Under the pieces are notes generated by a model. The model was not told the origin of the DNA. It searched no databases and saw only the letters and a program-made list of their open reading frames with translations. A program made the position numbers and the translations under genes. A stretch of DNA of 64,000 nucleotides from Flavobacteriales bacterium (GTDB lineage Bacteria > Bacteroidota > Bacteroidia > Flavobacteriales_F > PHOS-HE28): assembly GCA_016705545.1 (NCBI GenBank), contig JADIYA010000001.1, positions 806,001 through 870,000 on the forward strand. The letters run 5' to 3'. Positions 58,385 through 64,000 of this stretch are shown piece after piece (positions within the stretch are counted from its first letter, which is position 1; each line of letters starts with the position of its first letter).

Positions 58385-58759
58385 ATGGAACACCCTCGTA
58401 GCCTGAAGACCGTACTGCTGGTGGACGATGAACAGGAAATCTGCGAGCTCTTGAGCAACATGCTGCGGAGGACCGGTACGGAATGCCGATTCGCGCATAG
58501 CGTGGCGGAAGGCCGGGCCGCACTCCAAAGCGGGAATTTCGACGCCGTATTCCTTGACATCCGCTTGCCAGACGGCCTGGGCTACGAACTCATCCCGGCC
58601 ATTCGCTCAACACAACCCGGTGCCCGTGTTATCGCCATCAGCGCATTGGACCATGAAGGGCTGCGGGCCACCGCTGAAGGCGCAGACCTTTTCGTGCCCA
58701 AGCCCTTCAACCGTTCCATCATCATGTCGTCCATCAATGCCCTGGGCTTCCGGGCCTGA
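58385..58759 (+). CDS. Stand-alone response regulator receiver (CheY-like)
   Basis: A 124-residue single receiver domain. The acidic pocket is LLVDDEQEICELL, the phospho-acceptor Asp sits in FLDIRLPDGLGYEL, and the conserved Lys in LFVPKPFN; the switch Ser/Thr is in AISALDHEGL. There is no output domain, so it acts through protein contact or as a phosphate relay. I start at ATG 58385. It is followed 16 bases later by the NtrC-type regulator gene and then a histidine kinase gene, so the three form one signalling operon. Confidence 0.9.
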   Translation: MEHPRSLKTVLLVDDEQEICELLSNMLRRTGTECRFAHSVAEGRAALQSGNFDAVFLDIRLPDGLGYELIPAIRSTQPGARVIAISALDHEGLRATAEGADLFVPKPFNRSIIMSSINALGFRA

Positions 58760-58775
58760 GGCAATTCACTGCAAC

Positions 58776-60158
58776 ATGGCCACTCAGCGCATACTCGTCG
58801 TGGACGATGATCCCGATATCCGTACGCTCCTTTCGCGCTACCTGACCAGGCAAGACTACGCGGTTTCCATCGCCGGTCGCGGCTCCGTAGCCAAGGAGCT
58901 GCTCGGGGAGCATTCCTTCGACCTCGTCCTATGTGACCACCGCTTGCCGGATACGGATGGCTTGCAAATGCTGCAGCACATCCGCAGCACTTCGCCGGGC
59001 ACTCAGGTCATCATCATCACGGCCTATTCCGATGTGCGCTTAGCCGTGGAGCTCATGCGCCGCGGAGCGTTCGATTACATCGCCAAGCCCCTTTACCCAG
59101 AGGAGCTATTGATGCGCGTACAGGACGCGCTTGCGAGCAATGCACCAGGAGGACCCGCCGGGAAAACCGTTCTGCAGCGCGCTCCAGCAGACCTCATTTA
59201 CGTGGATGGCACGGGCCCTTCTTCACTGAACATCGCCAAGCACATCGCGCTGGTGGCACCAACCGACATGTCGGTGCTGATCACCGGTGAGACTGGAACG
59301 GGGAAGGAGTATGTAGCTAAGAGGATCCACCAGCAGAGCCCGCGCGCCGCCAAACCATTCATAGCAGTGGATTGCGGCGCCTTGCCCAAAGAGCTTGCCG
59401 GCAGCGAGCTTTTCGGCCATGTGAAGGGTGCCTTCACCGGTGCCGTGAGCGACCGCCCCGGCAGTTTCGAGCAAGCGCATGGCGGCACCTTGTTCCTGGA
59501 CGAGATCGGCAACCTCACGTACGAGAACCAGGTGAAGCTCTTGCGCGTGCTGCAGGAACGCATCCTCAAGCGCATCGGCGGAACCAAGGACATCGCAGTG
59601 GATGTGCGCATCCTTGTGGCGACCAACGAAGACCTGCGCAATGCAGTAGCTGAGGGCCGGTTCCGTGAGGACCTTCTCCACCGCGTTCAGGAATTCACGA
59701 TCCACCTCCTGCCCTTGCGCGAGCGGCGTGAGGACATCGAGCGGTTCGCCATGCACTTCATGGGGCAGGCGAATGCGCGGCTGGGCCGCAACACCACGGG
59801 CTTCGAGGCCGCAGCGCTGGAGCGCTTGAAGCAGCATGCCTGGAGCGGGAACCTCCGCGAGCTCGGCAACGTGGTGAAGCGCGCGGTGCTCTTGAGCACC
59901 GGCCCGCTCATCCACTTGGATTGCCTGCCCGCCATGCTGCTCTCCGGAAGCACAGCCTCTTCCAGCACCCAGGATGGATCATCGGGCAAGCCACCTGCCG
60001 ATGAGGGCTTGCGCGGCGTGGCGCATCAGGCCGAGCGCGACGCGATACTCGCTGCGCTGGAACGGAACGGGTACAACAAGACGCGCACCGCCGAGCAGCT
60101 CAACATCGACCGCAAGACACTCTACAACAAGCTGCGCTCATACGGGCTGGAGGTCTGA
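58776..60158 (+). CDS. NtrC-family sigma-54-dependent response regulator
   Basis: A 460-residue activator with three domains. Receiver (residues 1-120): ILVVDDDPDIRTLL, phospho-acceptor Asp in DLVLCDHRLPDTDG, Lys in DYIAKPLYPEEL. AAA+ domain (about residues 145-380): Walker A GETGTGKEYVAKRI, sigma-54 contact loop GAFTGAVSD, Walker B GGTLFLDEIGNL. C-terminal Fis-type HTH: GYNKTRTAEQLNIDRKTLYN. It would open sigma-54 promoters when phosphorylated, most likely by the kinase at 60175. No clear sigma-54 (GG-N10-GC) site could be assigned in this window. Confidence 0.96.
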   Translation: MATQRILVVDDDPDIRTLLSRYLTRQDYAVSIAGRGSVAKELLGEHSFDLVLCDHRLPDTDGLQMLQHIRSTSPGTQVIIITAYSDVRLAVELMRRGAFDYIAKPLYPEELLMRVQDALASNAPGGPAGKTVLQRAPADLIYVDGTGPSSLNIAKHIALVAPTDMSVLITGETGTGKEYVAKRIHQQSPRAAKPFIAVDCGALPKELAGSELFGHVKGAFTGAVSDRPGSFEQAHGGTLFLDEIGNLTYENQVKLLRVLQERILKRIGGTKDIAVDVRILVATNEDLRNAVAEGRFREDLLHRVQEFTIHLLPLRERREDIERFAMHFMGQANARLGRNTTGFEAAALERLKQHAWSGNLRELGNVVKRAVLLSTGPLIHLDCLPAMLLSGSTASSSTQDGSSGKPPADEGLRGVAHQAERDAILAALERNGYNKTRTAEQLNIDRKTLYNKLRSYGLEV

Positions 60159-60174
60159 TCAGACCCACACCGAC

Positions 60175-61959
60175 ATGCCTAACCCAGCGGCATCCGAGGA
60201 GCGCCATGAGCGCCGGACGATCATCGTCCTGTATGCCGGAACGCTCGTGCTGCTGGGCATCCTGCTATATGCCACGTACACGAACATGGAGCAGAACGAT
60301 GCCGCCGCGCGTTCCATCCGCACATACAACCAAGGGATGCTCGAGCTATCCCAATTGCTGAACGACCTGCAGGACCAAGAGAACGGCGTACGCGGATACC
60401 TGCTCACAAAGGACACTTCATTCCTGAATCCGCGCGCGTTGCTCATCCCTCCCATATCGGTCCGGCTGCGCGTGGCGGACAGTCTCCTCACCGACCCGGC
60501 TTGGCGGATCCAGTTGCAAGTGCTCCGGGTCAAGTGCAACGATGCGCAAGTGCAATTGGCCGCCATGATCGCCGATAGCGCGTCCGGCCTGCCGTCAACC
60601 GAATCCGCCAGTGCAGGGCTCCGCAGCAGCAGGATCTCCATGGCCGAGGTGCGCGATGTGCATGCGCGCATCATGGATCAGTTGCGCAAGAACCGCGACG
60701 TCCAGTTCACCGCCGAGAAGAACACCCCGGTAAGCACGCCGATCATGCTCGTGCTCTATTCGGCATTGGCGCTCGCGGCCACGGCTTTGTTGTTCTGGCG
60801 GTTGTCGCGGGCCTTGCGCAATACGGAATGGACGAAGCTGCGTCTGCAGGTCAATCTGGCTAAACTGGACGCGGAGGTGCTGCACCGGGCCTCGGTGCAA
60901 GGCATGCTTCAGAAGGTGCTCGACACCTCACCCAATGGGATCATGGTCTTCCGTTCTGTGAAGGACGAGAAGGGAACAGTCGTCGATTTCGAGTTCCTCT
61001 CGGCCAACAGGCAAGCCAACATCATCGCCGAGCGCGACGATCTGGTCGGGAAACGATTGCTGGCCGAATTGCCCGAGCATTTCACCGCTGGCCTGTTCGA
61101 CGCCTTCGTTCGCGTGGTGGAAAGCGGCGTCCCTTTCCGGAAAGACCTGCACTACCAAGGCGCGGGCATGGACCTTTGGTTCTCGACCCATGCCGTGCGC
61201 TTCGAGGATGGCTTCCTGGTCACCTTCGCAGACATCACGAACCACAAGCACGCGCAAGAGATGCAGGCCGAGGCGGATCGCATCGCGCTGACAGGGCAGA
61301 TCACCCGCACGGTGGCCCATGAGGTGCGCAATCCGCTCACCAACATCCACCTTGCCGTGGAGCAGCTGCACGAAGAGGTGGTGGATCGCGATGGACAGGT
61401 GCTGGCCTTCTTCCTCATCATCGACCGTAACCTCAAACGGATCGGCACGCTCATCAATGAGATGCTCGAATCGACCCAACAGCGCGAGCTCCGGCTGGCA
61501 CCGTGCCCGGTGCGGGTCATCGTGGCCGAAACGATGAAGCAAGTAGCCGATCGCTTGGCATTGAAAGACATCGCGTGCGAGGTGTCCGTGGCCGCCGATC
61601 TGCCCGACCTTCTCGTGGATTGCGAGCTTATCAAACTGGCGCTCACCAATATCGCGGTGAACGCGGTTGAAGCCATGGAGCCCGCGAAAGGCCGGTTGCG
61701 CATCACCGCCACACGCATCGCCGATGATGTCCTGCTGGAAATCGCGGACAATGGGAAAGGCATTGAACCGGAGAACCTGGTCCGGCTCTTTGAGCCCTTC
61801 TATTCAGGCAGGAGCGGAGGGCTCGGCCTTGGGCTCACCACGGCTCGTAGCATCCTGAACGACCACAAGGTGAAGCTCGAGGTGCGCAGCAATGTGCGCG
61901 AAGGCACATCCTTCTTCCTTCGATTCCCGCAGGAGGTCTTCGCTGAAGCCTCTTTGTAG
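60175..61959 (+). CDS. Sensor histidine kinase with CHASE3-like and PAS domains
   Basis: A 594-residue membrane kinase. Two transmembrane helices (RRTIIVLYAGTLVLLGILLY and MLVLYSALALAATALLFWRL) enclose a periplasmic sensor of about 175 residues with the CHASE3 hallmark DLQDQENGVRGYLLT. A PAS domain follows (VLDTSPNGIMVFRS), then the HisKA dimerisation helix with the phospho-acceptor His in TVAHEVRNPLTNI, and the HATPase domain with NIAVNAVEAM, ADNGKGI and SGGLGLGL. The gene starts 16 bases after the NtrC-type gene and likely phosphorylates that regulator and/or the stand-alone receiver. The stimulus is unknown; envelope stress is a reasonable guess from the neighbourhood. Confidence 0.94.
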   Translation: MPNPAASEERHERRTIIVLYAGTLVLLGILLYATYTNMEQNDAAARSIRTYNQGMLELSQLLNDLQDQENGVRGYLLTKDTSFLNPRALLIPPISVRLRVADSLLTDPAWRIQLQVLRVKCNDAQVQLAAMIADSASGLPSTESASAGLRSSRISMAEVRDVHARIMDQLRKNRDVQFTAEKNTPVSTPIMLVLYSALALAATALLFWRLSRALRNTEWTKLRLQVNLAKLDAEVLHRASVQGMLQKVLDTSPNGIMVFRSVKDEKGTVVDFEFLSANRQANIIAERDDLVGKRLLAELPEHFTAGLFDAFVRVVESGVPFRKDLHYQGAGMDLWFSTHAVRFEDGFLVTFADITNHKHAQEMQAEADRIALTGQITRTVAHEVRNPLTNIHLAVEQLHEEVVDRDGQVLAFFLIIDRNLKRIGTLINEMLESTQQRELRLAPCPVRVIVAETMKQVADRLALKDIACEVSVAADLPDLLVDCELIKLALTNIAVNAVEAMEPAKGRLRITATRIADDVLLEIADNGKGIEPENLVRLFEPFYSGRSGGLGLGLTTARSILNDHKVKLEVRSNVREGTSFFLRFPQEVFAEASL

Positions 61960-62188
61960 CGCAAGCCCGTCAATCAACGGCTTCCGCTGTGGGAAGCGCG
62001 CCACGCAGGTGTGGAACATGTTCCACGATCCGTCACCGCGCATCAAGGACTCGAAAAACGCTGGAAACCCTGTCCGGCTGGGCGTTGCCCGTACCCCGGC
62101 ACCGATTCGGGGCTGCCTGGCACCGGATCCGCCAGCGGAAGCTCGCCGCGCATCCCGTTCGGCATGGATAAACCAACACCACGACTCC

Positions 62189-63085
62189 ATGAGCACACCA
62201 ACCAGCCCCCGGCGCATCGCGAAGCAGGCGCGCCCGATAACCCTGGCACTCGCTGCCGCATTCCTGATCTCCGCTTGCGAGAGCGGCCCTACAGAAGGCG
62301 AACTGGCCGCACGCGCCGAGACCGAGAATCTGAAGAGCCAGCTCCTGAGCCGCGATTCCATCATCGGCGAGATGGCGGTGTCCTTCGATGAGATCGAGAA
62401 GAGCATCGCGATGATGGATCATCGCGAGATCATCCTGGGAGAGATCACGACCGGGGAATTGGACCATGACAAGCGCAAGAAGGTCATCAAGGACCTTCAG
62501 CTCATGAACGGCCTGATGCAGGAGAACCGCGACCGCATCGCGGAGCTGACGAAACGACTGGACAAAAGCAAGATCGAGGCAAGCGGCCTACGCAAGAAAC
62601 TGAAGGAGCTGGATGCCATGCTCGCCTCCCGCGACTCTTCGATCTCGATCATGAAGGACGGACTGCTCGCTAAGGACTTCCGAATCGAACAGGTGAGCCA
62701 GCAGCTCACCGCCATGGAACTGGAGGTGGCCAAGCGCGAAGCCTTCATTGAACAGCAGACCAACGAGATGAACGCCGCATGGTATGTGGTTGGCACGAGC
62801 AAGGAGCTCGAAGAGCGCGGCGTGATCACCAAGACTGGGGGCTTCATCGGCATCGGGAAGACCGCACAGATGAATGGCGATGTGACCAATAACGAATTCA
62901 TCGAGGTGGATGCGCGGAGTACCGCCCGTGTGCCGCTGGGCGTGAAGAAGGCGCGCTTGGTCACTGAACACCCGAAGGACAGTTACCGCATCGTTGAGGA
63001 GGGAAATGAGCTTGCGTACTTGGAGATCAAGGACCCTAAGATGTTCTGGAAATTGAGCCGGTACATGGTGGCGGAGGTGAAGTGA
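62189..63085 (+). CDS. Coiled-coil lipoprotein
   Basis: A 298-residue lipoprotein with a signal ending LISAC, starting at ATG 62189; an upstream frame from 61892 is rejected. After the Cys there is a long coiled coil (about residues 35-200) with heptad repeats such as LKSQLLSRDSIIGEMAVSF and RIAELTKRLDKSKIEASGL. The C-terminal 100 residues form a compact domain (WYVVGTSKELEERGVITKTG, FIEVDARSTARVPLGVKKA) found in Bacteroidota proteins of unknown function. It is 229 bases after the kinase gene on the same strand. A strong hairpin follows. Envelope attachment or peptidoglycan contact is likely; the detailed role is unknown. Confidence 0.85.
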   Translation: MSTPTSPRRIAKQARPITLALAAAFLISACESGPTEGELAARAETENLKSQLLSRDSIIGEMAVSFDEIEKSIAMMDHREIILGEITTGELDHDKRKKVIKDLQLMNGLMQENRDRIAELTKRLDKSKIEASGLRKKLKELDAMLASRDSSISIMKDGLLAKDFRIEQVSQQLTAMELEVAKREAFIEQQTNEMNAAWYVVGTSKELEERGVITKTGGFIGIGKTAQMNGDVTNNEFIEVDARSTARVPLGVKKARLVTEHPKDSYRIVEEGNELAYLEIKDPKMFWKLSRYMVAEVK

Positions 63086-63103
63086 CCATATCCGCCATGA
63101 ACA

Positions 63104-63137
63104 GGAACAGCGCCCGGAGGGATCCAGGCGCTGTTCC
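63104..63137 (+). terminator. Hairpin terminator after the coiled-coil lipoprotein gene
   Basis: GGAACAGCGCC and GGCGCTGTTCC form a perfect 11-bp stem with a 12-base loop, 18 bases after the stop. The sequence after the arm (GTTGAATC) is not T-rich, so termination may be partial. Confidence 0.6.
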
Positions 63138-63338
63138 GTTGAATCAATGTTCGCCTACGCACTCCCCCTCTCGAGTTTCCTGAGGTAAACCAGGGCTCGA
63201 ATGGGCGGGAGGTGCACGAGAAACGTTCAACACGAGGCCGGGGCGGGCACTTCGGGAGCCTTGAGGCTGGCCTGTTGGACGGCCGTGTATACGGGCTACT
63301 GCACGCGTGAGGCTGGGCGCCTTGAGCCTTGGCGACGA

Positions 63339-64000
63339 CTATCTGAAATGCACGACGCAGCGTTGGAGTACCGCGAGGATCGAAACAGGCTCATGACCCG
63401 CCTGTTGCAGCTGCTCGCTCAATGGCCCGATCAGCCGCACATGCCGCAATAGCTCACGCCAGCAGCGCCAGATGCTCCACGACGGATCGTAGACGCTGCC
63501 CGGCTCACTGCTCACGCCATTGAGCTCGACCACCGTGAAGCGGCCTGCACTCAGCGCATTCTCATCCTCCGCGCGCACATCCACACGGCCATAGAAGATG
63601 CCCCTCGCATCGGTCAAGAGCGCATCGAGCGCAGCATTAAGTTCCGGCGTGGCCAGATGGCTTGCGTCCTGGAAGATGGTTCCTCTGCAATGATTGCCGA
63701 TGGGCTCCGCGATCACCCGCTCACCCTTAACCGGCACGCGCAACAAAGCTTTGGAATCCACCTCAGCCAGCCTCGACAATTGCCTCGCGCCACGACGCGT
63801 GCGCGCCAGCAGGTCACGGACGGTGCTGGAGCCATCGCCTACGACTTCGAGAAAACGCTTGCCGCAGATTGACAGCAGGCGGACGCGTCGCGTGGCAGGA
63901 TCAACGATGAACATCAGCGCGAATTCCGCAGGGCCCGGAGCCATGGCCTGCAAGAGCAGGTCCTTGCCTTTGCCCACCAATGCGCGCAGCAGGTTCTCTT
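63339..64000 (-). CDS. ATP-grasp-type ligase-like protein, truncated by the window edge
   Basis: The C-terminal part, at least 220 residues, of a protein that continues past the right edge; the frame is open to base 64000, and no start is seen. The sequence has ATP-grasp landmarks: VGDGSSTVRDLL, the typical loop of CphA/D-Ala-D-Ala ligase relatives, YGRVDVRAEDENALSAGRF, and the metal-binding VVELNGVSSEPGSVYDP with its Glu and Asn. Relatives are often uncharacterised ligases in Bacteroidota and Proteobacteria. The end of the protein lies after the active site, followed by a helical tail. The substrates cannot be inferred. Confidence 0.78.
   Translation of the reverse strand, partial: ENLLRALVGKGKDLLLQAMAPGPAEFALMFIVDPATRRVRLLSICGKRFLEVVGDGSSTVRDLLARTRRGARQLSRLAEVDSKALLRVPVKGERVIAEPIGNHCRGTIFQDASHLATPELNAALDALLTDARGIFYGRVDVRAEDENALSAGRFTVVELNGVSSEPGSVYDPSWSIWRCWRELLRHVRLIGPLSEQLQQAGHEPVSILAVLQRCVVHFR

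Noticed and set aside
1..64000. tRNA, rRNA, CRISPR arrays, insertion sequences and phage genes
   Set aside because: None was recognised. The holin-like gene at 51269-51679 is a cellular envelope family, not evidence of a prophage, and no transposase or integrase motif was seen.

Overview
The window looks like a fragment of a high-GC (about 60-65% in the lines I counted) member of the Bacteroidota, most likely a Flavobacteriales-type organism from a draft or metagenomic assembly. The evidence is three secreted proteins with type IX secretion (T9SS) C-terminal sorting domains, Bacteroidota-specific families (DUF4837, DUF4421, DUF3667), many lipoproteins, an LpxD lipid A gene, and promoter-like -7 boxes of the TAnnTTTG/TAnCTTYGC type lying very close to start codons. 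I saw no rRNA, tRNA, CRISPR array, transposase or integrase.

Layout. 1-12.8 kb is housekeeping and envelope: the end of a lytic transglycosylase, a DUF4837 lipoprotein, a HEAT-cyclophilin lipoprotein, lysS, a phosphoglucose/phosphomannose isomerase, lipB, a large Asp-box T9SS protein, a serine hydrolase and a PolB-type 3'-5' exonuclease. 12.7-29.7 kb is a large membrane-glycosylation island: two polyprenyl-phosphate-sugar-synthase-like GT2 enzymes and eight polytopic membrane proteins, at least five of them GT-C-like. Four of these are clear paralogs, and three of the four sit in tandem between scoA and scoB, the two halves of a 3-oxoacid CoA-transferase that are normally adjacent. Part of this island runs through a poly-C/poly-G stretch (23355-23625) that is very probably an assembly artefact.

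29.7-46.4 kb is mixed metabolism. It holds a MORN-repeat protein, an L-threonine dehydrogenase-like SDR, TrhO, the tyrosine-degradation pair hmgA-hppD, a LamG T9SS protein flanked by a decayed copy of the hppD 3' end, a cupin/TetR divergent pair around a perfect palindrome, lpxD (frameshifted), uvrC, a second serine hydrolase, a DUF3667 protein (frameshifted), a GT2 enzyme, a T9SS protein and a LysE-type exporter.

46.6-63.1 kb is rich in small envelope and stress families (lmo0937-like, YihY, holin-X-like, YtxH, glycine-zipper OmpA, AI-2E/PerM transporter, DUF1328, a DUF748/AsmA-like protein). It ends in a regulatory block: a stand-alone receiver, an NtrC-type sigma-54 activator, a CHASE3-PAS histidine kinase and a coiled-coil lipoprotein. 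The window closes inside an ATP-grasp gene.

How the parts could work together (inference): the two GT2 enzymes would charge a polyprenyl phosphate with a sugar on the cytoplasmic face, and the GT-C proteins would use that donor on the periplasmic face. HppD and HmgA degrade tyrosine toward acetoacetate, which ScoAB could activate to acetoacetyl-CoA. The NtrC/kinase block may control the adjacent envelope-stress genes. Four genes (lpxD, the third GT-C paralog, DUF3667, DUF748) carry single-base frameshifts, three of them at short homopolymers, so sequencing error is the first explanation.
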